45,900 nucleotides of DNA, taken from positions 1 through 45,900 of the forward strand of contig CAYYMH010000031.1 in NCBI GenBank assembly GCA_964472785.1, written 5' to 3'. Source of the stretch: CAYYMH01 sp964472785 (GTDB lineage Bacteria > Zhuqueibacterota > Zhuqueibacteria > Thermofontimicrobiales > Thermofontimicrobiaceae). The position numbers and the translations under genes were made by a program. The notes under the pieces are model-generated. The model saw only the letters and a program-made list of their open reading frames with translations. It ran no database searches and had not been told where the DNA came from. Every line of letters starts with the position of its first letter. The stretch's first letter is position 1. This document shows, piece after piece, positions 36,104-44,865 of this stretch.

Positions 36104-36874
36104 CTACAAATTTTCTATGTATTCTTTAAAGAACATAATTTTTTTTGTATCGCTTGGATTAATAATAAATGGTTCAATATCCCGTTCCAGCTTTTCGAAG
36201 TTAATTTTCTTAGACTTTTCGAGTAATTGAGATTTCAATTGGTCTAAAGTTTTAATCTCCGCTTTCTGATTCAGATAGTCATAATTTGGTTTTGTTTTAC
36301 CAAATAAAAAAATGACATCATAAAAATCTCGCCCCATCACTCTTTTTCTTTTCAAAATAGCTAACAACTTCTGGGCTAACAAAATGTCGATTGGCACCAC
36401 ATTAATACGGGTGAAAATATCAAATTTATTGAGAATAATTTTTTCCGGAGCGTAATCGAAAAGTTGTGGTTCTGTATCGATCCTGATTACCAGTTTTTCT
36501 TGACGGTGTCCTGTAAGTTTTTGATCATGAAGAAGATGACGAACACTAATATAGCAGTGATAAGCAGTTTTTATTACATTCCTAATTTCTACGTCATATC
36601 CTTCACGTGTTAAACTTCTCTGAAGAATAAAAGATAGCTCCTCGAATTCTTTAGCCGATATGTCAAAGTTATCAAAATCAAGATCTTCAGAAAAACGGTT
36701 TTGCCCGTGAATTATACGGATTGCTGTGCCGCCCATGAAAGCGTACTGATTTGAGTAAGATGTTGAGAAAATAGTATCCAATATCTTGTATTGCAGATAT
36801 TCTCTCAGTATATTTTTTTTAAATGAACGAACCGTTTCCGGATAATACGATTCAATTTGTTTCATATCAAGCAT
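36104..36874 (-). CDS. AbiEii-family nucleotidyltransferase toxin
   Basis: This 256-residue protein shows the DUF1814/AbiEii signature: FMGGTAIRIIHGQNRFSEDLDFD (GG..R at 48-53, acidic pair D64/D66 of the DNA polymerase-beta-like site), and later VPIDILLAQKLLAILKRKRVMGRDFYDVIFLF. Toxins of this family transfer nucleotides, in some members to tRNA, and cause abortive infection or growth arrest when the antitoxin is lacking. It overlaps the upstream antitoxin gene by eight bases (ATGCTTGA), so the two are translationally coupled. ATG 36874 has GGAG ten bases upstream. It forms a two-gene type IV toxin-antitoxin operon on the minus strand. Confidence 0.9.
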   Translation of the reverse strand: MLDMKQIESYYPETVRSFKKNILREYLQYKILDTIFSTSYSNQYAFMGGTAIRIIHGQNRFSEDLDFDNFDISAKEFEELSFILQRSLTREGYDVEIRNVIKTAYHCYISVRHLLHDQKLTGHRQEKLVIRIDTEPQLFDYAPEKIILNKFDIFTRINVVPIDILLAQKLLAILKRKRVMGRDFYDVIFLFGKTKPNYDYLNQKAEIKTLDQLKSQLLEKSKKINFEKLERDIEPFIINPSDTKKIMFFKEYIENL

Positions 36875-37487
36875 TTTTCATATACTCCATAAATGTCTTC
36901 ATGGTGCGATTTAGACGTTTTTGCGCCACTATCTCAACAAAATCATAAATCCTATGCTCATTTACTTGTTCCCAAAATTGACTGCTGTTAAATCGCAAGC
37001 TTGCGAAGTCGTCCGTTGATTTGATATGAGGATTAAGATAGAAATAATCAACAATCACTTTCTCCGGATAACCAATCTTGTAAATTTTATTCGGTTGGTA
37101 ATTTACCAGCTCATAGCCGAAAAATAGCTTCGGCTTAATGTATCGATAATTAAAATCACCTAAAAATGTGTCATATTTATAGGGTTTTCTAGTCGTAACA
37201 GAAGTAATTCCATAGACACTCTCTGGTATTAGATGATAATATGCTAACGCCATTTCAAGAGATATGTACGAGGGCTGATGGATTCGGTTTGCAACCTCAA
37301 AAAGCACGTGCTCGTTTATTTCGACATCCGAAAACATATAATAGCCACGAATGATCTTCTTGATATATCCTTTTTCCTGCCATTCACTCAAACGTCTCCG
37401 GTGAAACGATTTATCAATTTTCTTTATTTCCTGGACAGAGAACAACGTGTAATCTTTGAGTGCTGTTTTTAAATCTATAAACTTCAT
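36867..37487 (-). CDS. AbiEi-family antitoxin/transcriptional regulator
   Basis: This 206-residue protein has an N-terminal winged helix (FSVQEIKKIDKSFHRRRLSEWQEKGYIKKIIRGYYMF), as in AbiEi. The C-terminal antitoxin domain contains PSYISLEMALAYYHLIPE, VYGITSVTTRKP, and YPEKVIVDYFYLNP, all typical of the family. It blocks AbiEii and represses the operon by binding inverted repeats. The frame is open to 37547, but ATG 37487 has GGAG seven bases upstream and starts just before the winged helix. An inverted repeat (37502-37517) directly upstream is a candidate operator. Confidence 0.88.
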   Translation of the reverse strand: MKFIDLKTALKDYTLFSVQEIKKIDKSFHRRRLSEWQEKGYIKKIIRGYYMFSDVEINEHVLFEVANRIHQPSYISLEMALAYYHLIPESVYGITSVTTRKPYKYDTFLGDFNYRYIKPKLFFGYELVNYQPNKIYKIGYPEKVIVDYFYLNPHIKSTDDFASLRFNSSQFWEQVNEHRIYDFVEIVAQKRLNRTMKTFMEYMKNA

Positions 37488-37501
37488 TTTATTTCTCCAA
37501 C

Positions 37502-37517
37502 ATGCTATATTTAGCAT
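37502..37517. promoter_or_regulatory. Candidate AbiEi operator
   Basis: atgcta-tatt-tagcat forms 6-base inverted arms, 15 bases upstream of the antitoxin ATG and just before its GGAG site. AbiEi proteins autoregulate through inverted repeats in this position. Only one site is seen, so this is a modest inference. Confidence 0.4.
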
Positions 37518-37657
37518 TTTCGTGAAATAAAATAAGATTTTATACAATGAAAAGCAACTCTTTTTTGTTCTTTAGCGCGAATTAAGTGATAAGCATTTTG
37601 ATGGGACAGAAAGCAGCTTTACCGATAAAATTCGGATTAACAGAATACAATCAAAAT

Positions 37658-37692
37658 AAAGCCCTTTCTTTTCGGGAAAGGGCTTTAATTTT
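37658..37692. terminator. Terminator downstream of the M6 protease gene
   Basis: aaagccctttc (37658-37668) and gaaagggcttt (37676-37686) are exact complements with a seven-base loop. The left side in the minus direction reads tttatttt and the right side aatttttt, so it can work both ways. It lies 62 bases past the M6 protease stop. The stem is the same as that at 35934. Confidence 0.82.
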
Positions 37693-37748
37693 TTCTTTAC
37701 TATTCTAATAAATTAGTCGACACAACAAAACCAATAGCACCTACATAC

Positions 37749-39566
37749 TTATTTCTGCAAAAACATCTTTTTCGCCTCGGCATATCCGTCAGCTTCCAGC
37801 CGATAAATATAAACACCACTCGGTTGATTCTGTGAATCCCAATGTATAATATGAGGGCCTTTGGATTGATGCTCATCTGCCAGTACTGCAACAATTTGCC
37901 CCAATGTATTATAAACTGAAATTTTCACATGGCTGTCTTTGGCAAGCGAATATGCTATGGTTGTACTCGGATTAAACGGATTGGGGTAGTTTTGTGATAA
38001 TGAGAATGTCATTGGGTAGGTAGATGATTCATTAATGGATGTCACGTAATCCGTCCACTTGATTTCCCCACCTGTGGAAATAAGCGAATAGCCATTGTAA
38101 TTAACCTCTGTTCCAGCTTCAATAGTGAGAGTGACGCCGGTTGGCACAGAAATATTTTCGCCGAGATAATAAGGAGTTCTATCTCTTCTCCATGTTACAT
38201 CTTCCTTAATTTCACCTGCCCAATAATTGAATAATATATCACACAATCCACCCGGTCGAATATTGGTTATGGCAAAATTTGAGACTTTGCTCTGTTCATC
38301 ACCATCATAGCCATTGCTGCTGGGATTGGTGTAGGGAGTGAACGCAATATAGCGAACTCCATCAAATGGATCGGTGCTGTCGAATGTATTACCGTGATGA
38401 GCTAAATTGTAATCGTCGTAATGCTTCGCCCAAAAATCTAAATTATCTCCGCCAGAAATCGGATTGGGTGTTGAGCTCGGATATCCCATGTGATCAAATA
38501 ATCCGTCTGCACATTCCAGGTCAATCCATTTATGAAACTCATTTTCGTTTTTTGAAACATCCTGGGTTTCATCAACATGCCAGATTAACAGTCCTGATGG
38601 TAATTTCTCATCGTAAATATTATCATGTTTACGGAATGAAATTAAAAAGTATTCAGTCTCTTCAAAATTGTAAGGTCTCATTTTGTAAATTATCCTTGGG
38701 TCTACATCTAAATTGTAAATATTTTTAGTAATCTCAACGACAGGTAACCACCCTAATTGAGCTTTACAAAATTCTGACATCGCATGAAGACCATGATACC
38801 CGTATCCTTCTGACATCAATCCCCATAAACCAATTCCTGCCGAACGATCATCTAATTTTGCATTGTGGTCATTATAACTTAGATCATAAAGATCAACGAG
38901 CCCCAACATATGCCCATATTCATGGGCCATAATTGCTATTTGGTTCTCAAAATTCGGAAGATATCTTTGAGCGGTTCCGCTTTTAGAATAAATTCGAATG
39001 GGTTGATTTCCTGATGAATCATTTGTTTGAATATAGAACGGATAATCATTAATCTCCAGGCTGGCTTTGCTGCGCCATGGATTTTCAGCCATGTTTATGA
39101 ATATCATATCAACTTTACCATCCGGCACATTTGCATCATCTCCAGACCAATTATCGTATAAAGAAAAATCAATATCTTCATCAACTTGCTCCAGAACTGA
39201 CCGAATGAACGTACCTTTCTTTACATTTTTATTAAAGGAAAAATAGTTGGCGTAGTACCATTTTTTGACAACTTCTCCGGTGATTTGATGTTGAGCGTTT
39301 GATTGAATATGGTAATAATGGCTAATACTATTTGGTATATCAGGATTAAATATATCATCTGCCCAACTTGGTATCGAATCTTGTTTTTGGTCCTTAAAAG
39401 CAGCGAAAATTACTAACGCTCTGACAGTTCCAATTGAGGATAAATTTGCGGTTTCAGAAACTGGGTTATCTTTGTCTGGTTTTGCGAAGGTAGCAGAAAT
39501 CTGAATTGACGTTAATGTAATGACAACAGTGAGAGAGATACGCAGAAAAAACTTTAAATTCTTCAT
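37749..39566 (-). CDS. Secreted M6-family metalloprotease with C-terminal sorting domain
   Basis: This 605-residue protein has a signal peptide (to about 28, ISATFA). The M6/immune-inhibitor-A-like catalytic domain has a zinc site MAHEYGHMLGLVDLYD (HEYGH at 215-219, followed by GLxD). At the end, an SLSQNYPNPFNPSTTIAYSL segment with VKISVYNTLGQ and GVYIYRLEAD forms the FlgD/Por-secretion-tail-like domain that directs export and cell-surface attachment in FCB bacteria (type IX-like). It should act outside the cell on proteins. Its start has GGGAGG seven bases upstream. A regulatory region with TCGACA palindromes and a sigma-54 activator gene lie directly upstream, suggesting controlled expression. 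Confidence 0.9.
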   Translation of the reverse strand: MKNLKFFLRISLTVVITLTSIQISATFAKPDKDNPVSETANLSSIGTVRALVIFAAFKDQKQDSIPSWADDIFNPDIPNSISHYYHIQSNAQHQITGEVVKKWYYANYFSFNKNVKKGTFIRSVLEQVDEDIDFSLYDNWSGDDANVPDGKVDMIFINMAENPWRSKASLEINDYPFYIQTNDSSGNQPIRIYSKSGTAQRYLPNFENQIAIMAHEYGHMLGLVDLYDLSYNDHNAKLDDRSAGIGLWGLMSEGYGYHGLHAMSEFCKAQLGWLPVVEITKNIYNLDVDPRIIYKMRPYNFEETEYFLISFRKHDNIYDEKLPSGLLIWHVDETQDVSKNENEFHKWIDLECADGLFDHMGYPSSTPNPISGGDNLDFWAKHYDDYNLAHHGNTFDSTDPFDGVRYIAFTPYTNPSSNGYDGDEQSKVSNFAITNIRPGGLCDILFNYWAGEIKEDVTWRRDRTPYYLGENISVPTGVTLTIEAGTEVNYNGYSLISTGGEIKWTDYVTSINESSTYPMTFSLSQNYPNPFNPSTTIAYSLAKDSHVKISVYNTLGQIVAVLADEHQSKGPHIIHWDSQNQPSGVYIYRLEADGYAEAKKMFLQK

Positions 39567-39599
39567 CGTAATTTCCTCCCATTGAATGAGTGTTTTGAT

Positions 39600-39629
39600 G
39601 AATTAAGGCTTTCTGTATAGGCTTAATTC
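39600..39629. promoter_or_regulatory. Inverted repeat in the M6 gene leader
   Basis: gaattaag and cttaattc (8-base arms, 14 bases apart) lie 34-63 bases upstream of the M6 start. It could be a leader hairpin or a binding site. There is no further support. Confidence 0.35.
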
Positions 39630-39740
39630 AAGACTCATTCCCCACCAGCAGGAAGAAATTACAGTCAATCTATCTAATTAATTTATTTTCACTTAATCAA
39701 CAATATATTTCAATCGCTTTCTCTGTTTTAAAGTTGTTTT

Positions 39741-39756
39741 TCGACATTAATGTCGA
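39741..39756. promoter_or_regulatory. Palindromic site TCGACA-TTAA-TGTCGA, proximal
   Basis: This is a perfect 16-base palindrome about 175 bases upstream of the M6 start, with an extra TCGACA half-site six bases further. It shares its arms with 39982-39997. Spacing and symmetry fit a dimeric regulator, perhaps the neighbouring sigma-54 activator. Confidence 0.6.
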
Positions 39757-39981
39757 CAGTGTTCGACAAAATCATGTCAAAAAGATAATCAAATCAATCT
39801 ATTTAAGGGAATAATCGAAATGTCAAAAAAGTTATGGAGTCGATTTTATTTTAGGAAACTGCTATTTTTAGAAATTGGCGTAAATTACAGGTTGCACTTA
39901 ATAAATACCAAGAAAAGTTGGAAAAAATTAAAAATAATTTGGTTTGATGAGTGATGAGGGAAAAGAAAAATCGACTGCCTG

Positions 39982-39997
39982 TCGACATTATTGTCGA
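39982..39997. promoter_or_regulatory. Palindromic site TCGACA-TTAT-TGTCGA, distal
   Basis: It has the same 6-base arms as the proximal site with a one-base difference in the centre. It is about 45 bases past the stop of the activator gene and about 415 bases upstream of the M6 start. Single tcgac and tgtcga half-sites flank it. Confidence 0.6.
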
Positions 39998-40041
39998 TAA
40001 TGAAGTGATTAAGAAAAATTATATTTGTCGATAGATGAATT

Positions 40042-41601
40042 TTATGCTTGTTTGGTTTTTCGCGGTTGATGAATTTTGAGTTGCTGAATCTTATAACGCA
40101 TCACCCGTTCAGAAATATTCATTGCCCGGGCCGCAGCAGACTTGTTCCAATCATGATGCCGCAACACGTTGAGCAATATTTCACGCTCAAAATTTGATAA
40201 TATTGCTGTTAAATCTCCGGACAGCGGAATTTCAATCTGATCAATATGATCTTCCGCTAATGATATTTCGTATGGCAGATGTTCCGGATTCATGACGGAT
40301 TCATGATTTCCAGCTAAAATAACTGCGCGTTCCAGCACGTTTTCCAGTTCGCGCACATTTCCGGGCCAGTGGTATTGTTCTAAAATATTTAATGCCGGTG
40401 GCGAAATATTGCTGAACTTTTTTTTATGCTTTTCAGAAAACTTTTTCAGAAAGTGATTTGCCAATATTGCCACATCACCCGTTCGCTCTCTCAAAGCGGG
40501 AATCTTGATCGGGACAACATTCAACCGGTAATACAAGTCCTTGCGAAACTCACCGCAGACAATCTTTTTTTTGATCGGCTCGGAAGATGCGGCAACTATG
40601 CGAACATCCACCTTCCGTGATTTATTCGATCCTAACGGTCTCACCTCACCCTCCTGAAGCACACGGAGCAATTTGGACTGCAGTTCGATGCTTGTATTTG
40701 CAATTTCGTCGAGAAACAGCGTGCCGCGATGGGCTTCCTCGAACAGACCTTTCCTGTCGCGATTGGCTCCTGTAAAGGCGCCACGTACATACCCGAACAA
40801 CTCACTTTCTAATAAATTCGGTGGTAGCGCGCCACAGTCAATGGCAACAAAGGGGAAACTTTTCCTTGGGCCGGCATAATGAATAATCTTCGCGATCAGC
40901 TCTTTTCCTGTACCACTTTCTCCCTGGATAAGTATCCGTCCATCCGTTGGAAAAATCCGCTCCAGTAAATTAAACACCTCTTTCATTGCCGGACTTTTAC
41001 CGATTATTCCCTGTACACCGAACCGGTCAGCAATCTCTTTTTGTAAGCGATTATAGTCATTAAATAATTGTTCGCGGAATTGAGCCTGCTCAATAAAACA
41101 CGCGACCTCGTTAGCTAATGTCTCAACCATGCACTGATCATCATTCGAAAATTTAGCGGAGGATTTTAATCTCACCAAATTGACAACTCCAATTGCTCTG
41201 TCCTGCACTAACAATGGAATGGATAAGACAGAACAGATTGGGCTATAATGTTTGAATTTTTTACTGAGTTCCAATGTTTTCGTTATATTATCGGATTTCA
41301 GCACCTGCTTGTGCATCACTGCCCAGCCCGTTAATAGATCATCGAGCCGGCTGTCGAGATGGACTTGCTCTTGATCATTGCTCCGAATGAGCGTCCGCCT
41401 GGTTATTTCCGATGTCGGGCGCAACAACTGAATCGAACCTTCGTCTGCATTGACCAGCTGCATGAATTCATTCATCAGGGATTCAATCGCTTCCTCCACG
41501 ACTTCAATTTTGTTCAGCAAATGAGCGATGTGATTTACTGTTTGGAGAACAAGAATTTGTTGAGGCTCATCTAAATCTAAATTTTCAAGAGGTGAACTCA
41601 T
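40042..41601 (-). CDS. GAF-domain sigma-54-dependent transcriptional activator
   Basis: This protein is 519 residues. An N-terminal GAF domain (about 20-175) senses a small ligand. The AAA+ domain carries Walker A GESGTGKE (227-234), the sigma-54 contact loop GAFTGA (274-279), Walker B GTLFLDEI (293-300) and the arginine-finger region FRKDLYYRLNVVPI. A Fis-type helix-turn-helix (NKSAAARAMNISERVMRYKI) ends the protein. It uses ATP to open sigma-54 promoters, binding upstream palindromes. AGGA lies eight bases before the start. It lies between a kinase-TPR gene and the M6 protease gene on the same strand. Two palindromes follow it, and the M6 gene is the obvious candidate target. Confidence 0.93.
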   Translation of the reverse strand: MSSPLENLDLDEPQQILVLQTVNHIAHLLNKIEVVEEAIESLMNEFMQLVNADEGSIQLLRPTSEITRRTLIRSNDQEQVHLDSRLDDLLTGWAVMHKQVLKSDNITKTLELSKKFKHYSPICSVLSIPLLVQDRAIGVVNLVRLKSSAKFSNDDQCMVETLANEVACFIEQAQFREQLFNDYNRLQKEIADRFGVQGIIGKSPAMKEVFNLLERIFPTDGRILIQGESGTGKELIAKIIHYAGPRKSFPFVAIDCGALPPNLLESELFGYVRGAFTGANRDRKGLFEEAHRGTLFLDEIANTSIELQSKLLRVLQEGEVRPLGSNKSRKVDVRIVAASSEPIKKKIVCGEFRKDLYYRLNVVPIKIPALRERTGDVAILANHFLKKFSEKHKKKFSNISPPALNILEQYHWPGNVRELENVLERAVILAGNHESVMNPEHLPYEISLAEDHIDQIEIPLSGDLTAILSNFEREILLNVLRHHDWNKSAAARAMNISERVMRYKIQQLKIHQPRKTKQA

Positions 41602-41632
41602 GGGATGATTCCTACAATTATATTTAATATCA

Positions 41633-41761
41633 TCAAATCTTTAGAGGAATTAAGCAAAACCCTCTCGTTTTCTTTTCAAAACTACCATGATTAATTTCTC
41701 CCATGCCGCCCTGGCCGAGTTTTGAGAGGATTTTGTAGTGGGAGATGGTTTGATTAAGCAT
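41633..41761 (-). pseudogene. Truncated kinase gene relic (42 codons)
   Basis: This begins two bases after the stop of the large kinase gene. The frame opens MLNQTISHYKILSKLGQG and GMGE, matching the first 22 residues of that kinase (MIGQTISHYKILEKLGQG), then turns into unrelated sequence and stops at TGA 41633. DNA identity over the first 65 bases is high. Only the start and glycine loop survive, so it is a decayed tandem copy, or a recombination scar, just upstream of the activator gene. Confidence 0.85.
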
Positions 41762-41763
41762 TT

Positions 41764-44604
41764 TTATCTGTGAGTAATTAATTCTTTATTCATCTCCTTC
41801 TTCGCCAACGCTGGATAGGTGGCTTTCACTTTTTCGAGTAATTCTCCAAATCGGTCTTTAGTTCGCGGATCATTTCGAACATTGTCGAGGTCAGGATCAT
41901 AGCAATAGCTAACAACATCTCGATATCCTTTTTCAAAAGCAAACTCTAAATTCTCTATCGCTGACTCAACATCACCCTTCATAGAATATATTAATCCGGT
42001 CCTCCAATAATTTTCATCTCTTGCCTGTAATACCAAGCTTTTTTCAAGCAGAAAATCCCATTCAGATTGGGCTTGAATTGAATCATTATTTGCAGTAAAC
42101 GACAACGCACGTGCAATATGATAACAAAAAAATGTACCGGAAATTTGTAGTGTAATTCCGGTGTATGGATACAGTTCATGCGCTTTTTTTGCATATTTCA
42201 ACATATTTGTATAGTCTCTTTTTGATCGATAAAGATATGCAAGGCTCAAATATGGTGTGAGATGTTTCGGAGAACTTTCAACGATATCTAATAAAAGTTT
42301 TTCAGCCTCGTTATATTTTCCTGTGTAAAAAATAGACTTTGCAATATTACATTTTTGGTAAACAGCAATATCTAAATCTGACAAAGCCTTATGTTGGTAT
42401 TCATCTACTTTTTCAAAATCACCCATGATTAGAAAATGTCTTAAAAAAGCTCCGATCCCATCTATGGTATTCTCTGCCTGAATTCGCGAAGCCTTTTCAT
42501 ATTCCAAAAACCACTTGTCAGCTTCCTTGATGTTGCCAAGCATAAGGTACTGTTCTATTATACAATACATGAGCACCCTGCTATCGGGATTTCTTTTTAA
42601 GCCGATTTTTAAAGGCTTGACCGCTTTCTTATATAATCCCATTAAATTATAAGTGATTCTCAGGTGACGATAGATAGAGTCAAACTTTGGATTCATACCA
42701 GATTTCAATAAGTCTTCATACATTTTTGCCCCATTCTGATAGTCACCAATTGTTATATAACTATAACCAATCGCTGAATACCACAGCGCCGGGTAGGCTT
42801 CTAATTTCATCAATTCCCTGAATTTCCTGATTCCTCTATCAGATGTTCTTATATAAAATTCATACCAGCCTTCGAGAAATAGTTGTTCATATTTACTATA
42901 CTCAGATGATCTTTTTCTCAACTGTTCCAATATATCCAGGCCCTTCTGGCGCTTACCGATGAGATCGAATCCGATTGCATAACTTGTGGCTGCAACGATA
43001 TAGTTCGGATCCAATTCCCATGCTTTTTTCCAAGATGCCAGAGCCTTTCCTCGCTGCGATGACGCCCATAAATAATCTCCTTCATAAAGCGCTTTGCTGG
43101 CATGAACATTCTTGCTGAGATAGTTCTTCCATACTTCTCTCGATGTTAGATGATCAGGAAGATTAAATTCATCATGAATACGCCCTTCGTGCCAATCCAC
43201 CCAAATGCAGGCTTCGATCCATTCAGCAATCGTTTGGGCAAATTCATCTGATGTTACAGAATCAGGCCTGGTTATTGTTTCCTGCCAAACAAGGGAATTT
43301 TTACCTGGCTTTGTCGTTTCGAATACATATTTGAGATCGCCATCGGATTTTTGCACCACGGCAGTTACACGATATTTTATCCGGGCGTCATTTAATATTT
43401 TCTCTGCTGTTTTATAATTATATGAATTCGATTCCTGCATCGAGTTCAGTTGATTTTTTATATAGGGAGATGGGAATTTCAGGTCATTTTCCTGGTTCGC
43501 AAAAAGTTTATCATAAATTTGTGGTATTAAATTATTCGCTTGTTTTGTGTAAATCTCTTCACCCGTCTTGTTTTCAATGAACATAATGGCGACTGTTTTG
43601 TCTTCGACCTCTATTACTTTGTTTGCCAGCTTATAAACAGAATAGCTCCCGGAAACTAAAATTACAAAAGCAATAATCACAAACGCAGCGACTCGGTCTC
43701 TTCTTTCTTTGAAATATCTATGGGATATTTTTTTTACAGCTCGGGTTTTACCGATAGTTTTACCCTTAGTCAAACATTCTAAATCAGTGCTTATCTCATT
43801 GATTTTCTGATACCGTTTTTCCGGCTGTTTTAGCAATGCTTTGTTTACAATCTGTTGCAAATCATCAGGTGTATCAGCACAATGGCCTTTCAGTAGCTTT
43901 GGCTCTTGTGTTTTAATCGCTGCCAGTACCACCTGTTCAAATTCACCTTTGAACGGTAACTCACCCGAAATCATTTCATACATCACAACTCCCAGCGACC
44001 AGATATCCGTGCGGTGATCCGTTTCTTCGCCCATCACCTGCTCAGGTGACATGTAATGGACTGTACCCGGCGTGGACGATTCTTTGGTAATCTTGGTGGC
44101 TCCTTTTAATTTTGCCAATCCAAAGTCCACAATCTTCACGTGTCCATCTTCATCAATGAGAATGTTTTCCGGCTTTATGTCCCGATGGAAAATCCCTGCT
44201 TGATGGGCCTTACTCAATCCTTGGCAAATCTGCATAGCTATGTTGATAACTTCTTCTAAATCACACCCCTCTGCCTCCCCACTCGAGGGAGGATTAAGGG
44301 ATGTGTTCTTCATTTTATCCCGTAATGTACCACCCTTCACATATTCCATGGCAATAAAGACTTGTCCTTCAAACTCACCAATTTCATAGATGGTGACAAG
44401 ATTGGGGTGGTTCAGCGCAGCAGCAGCCTGGGCTTCACGTTCAAATCGTTTGATGATTTCCTTGTCTGAACTAAAATAACCTGGTAGAAATTTTAGGGCG
44501 ACTTTTCGTTTGAGTTTTGTATCCTCAGCCAGATAGACCTCTCCCATGCCACCCTGTCCGAGCTTTTCGAGGATTTTGTAGTGAGAGATGGTTTGTCCGA
44601 TCAT
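41764..44604 (-). CDS. Ser/Thr protein kinase with C-terminal TPR array
   Basis: This protein is 946 residues. The kinase domain (8-280) is complete: LGQGGMGEVY, K38, HRDIKPEN (140-147), DFGLAK (160-165) and HYMSPEQ. An odd insertion (about 100-115, SLNPPSSGEAEGC) between the N and C lobes comes from a palindromic DNA repeat. After a membrane span (about 309-330) a domain with VAIMFIENKTGEE leads to many TPR repeats (about 500-930), ending in DLDNVRNDPR. The TPR part would be periplasmic if the kinase is inside. This kinase-TPR design is frequent in FCB and acidobacterial genomes; targets are unknown. It sits in a tandem set with a TPR-gene 3' part upstream and a kinase relic downstream. Confidence 0.93.
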   Translation of the reverse strand: MIGQTISHYKILEKLGQGGMGEVYLAEDTKLKRKVALKFLPGYFSSDKEIIKRFEREAQAAAALNHPNLVTIYEIGEFEGQVFIAMEYVKGGTLRDKMKNTSLNPPSSGEAEGCDLEEVINIAMQICQGLSKAHQAGIFHRDIKPENILIDEDGHVKIVDFGLAKLKGATKITKESSTPGTVHYMSPEQVMGEETDHRTDIWSLGVVMYEMISGELPFKGEFEQVVLAAIKTQEPKLLKGHCADTPDDLQQIVNKALLKQPEKRYQKINEISTDLECLTKGKTIGKTRAVKKISHRYFKERRDRVAAFVIIAFVILVSGSYSVYKLANKVIEVEDKTVAIMFIENKTGEEIYTKQANNLIPQIYDKLFANQENDLKFPSPYIKNQLNSMQESNSYNYKTAEKILNDARIKYRVTAVVQKSDGDLKYVFETTKPGKNSLVWQETITRPDSVTSDEFAQTIAEWIEACIWVDWHEGRIHDEFNLPDHLTSREVWKNYLSKNVHASKALYEGDYLWASSQRGKALASWKKAWELDPNYIVAATSYAIGFDLIGKRQKGLDILEQLRKRSSEYSKYEQLFLEGWYEFYIRTSDRGIRKFRELMKLEAYPALWYSAIGYSYITIGDYQNGAKMYEDLLKSGMNPKFDSIYRHLRITYNLMGLYKKAVKPLKIGLKRNPDSRVLMYCIIEQYLMLGNIKEADKWFLEYEKASRIQAENTIDGIGAFLRHFLIMGDFEKVDEYQHKALSDLDIAVYQKCNIAKSIFYTGKYNEAEKLLLDIVESSPKHLTPYLSLAYLYRSKRDYTNMLKYAKKAHELYPYTGITLQISGTFFCYHIARALSFTANNDSIQAQSEWDFLLEKSLVLQARDENYWRTGLIYSMKGDVESAIENLEFAFEKGYRDVVSYCYDPDLDNVRNDPRTKDRFGELLEKVKATYPALAKKEMNKELITHR
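44262..44305 (-). repeat. Nested palindromic repeat inside the kinase coding sequence
   Basis: The outer arms cacacccct and agggatgtg (one mismatch) enclose the inner arms cctccc and gggagg. In the gene it is read as TSLNPPSSGEAEGCD. The style matches the ctctcctcccaggagag repeat at 31430-31505. The 44 bases keep the reading frame in context and fall in a surface loop of the kinase. Confidence 0.65.
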
Positions 44605-44773
44605 GCTTATCGCCTAATGATTTTCGTCTTTCTTCTCTTTTTAATATTCGGGTCCGTCACAGAGAAATAGGATGATCGATTGAGAATCAGTAGGAGATAT
44701 TATTTTTAACAATATAATAACTTTACGTTAAAAAGCAAGAATTTTCTTAATGTACCAGTGCATTTCGATTTTT

Positions 44774-44796
44774 GGGATAGGTCGCTGCGCTATCCT
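44774..44796. other. Stem-loop downstream of the TPR gene
   Basis: gggatag (44774-44780) pairs with ctatcct (44790-44796), with one G-T pair and a nine-base loop. It is about 70 bases past the stop of the minus-strand TPR gene, but T-rich sequence follows only on the plus strand. It is a weak terminator candidate or a repeat remnant. Confidence 0.35.
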
Positions 44797-44865
44797 AATT
44801 TTTAGTTGATTCTGATTTTTGATTAGCGCCTTTAAAATTTATCTGTGTTGCAGATTTTATTTCAA

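Larger units (their letters stand above)
39567..40041. other. Regulatory region upstream of the M6 protease gene
   Basis: This 475-base spacer holds two TCGACA-N4-TGTCGA palindromes, single half-sites near 39762, 39971 and 40026, and an inverted repeat close to the gene. On the minus strand, ggggaatgagtcttga at about 39628-39643 is a weak fit to a sigma-54 promoter (GG, ten bases, then GA where GC is expected). Confidence 0.45.
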
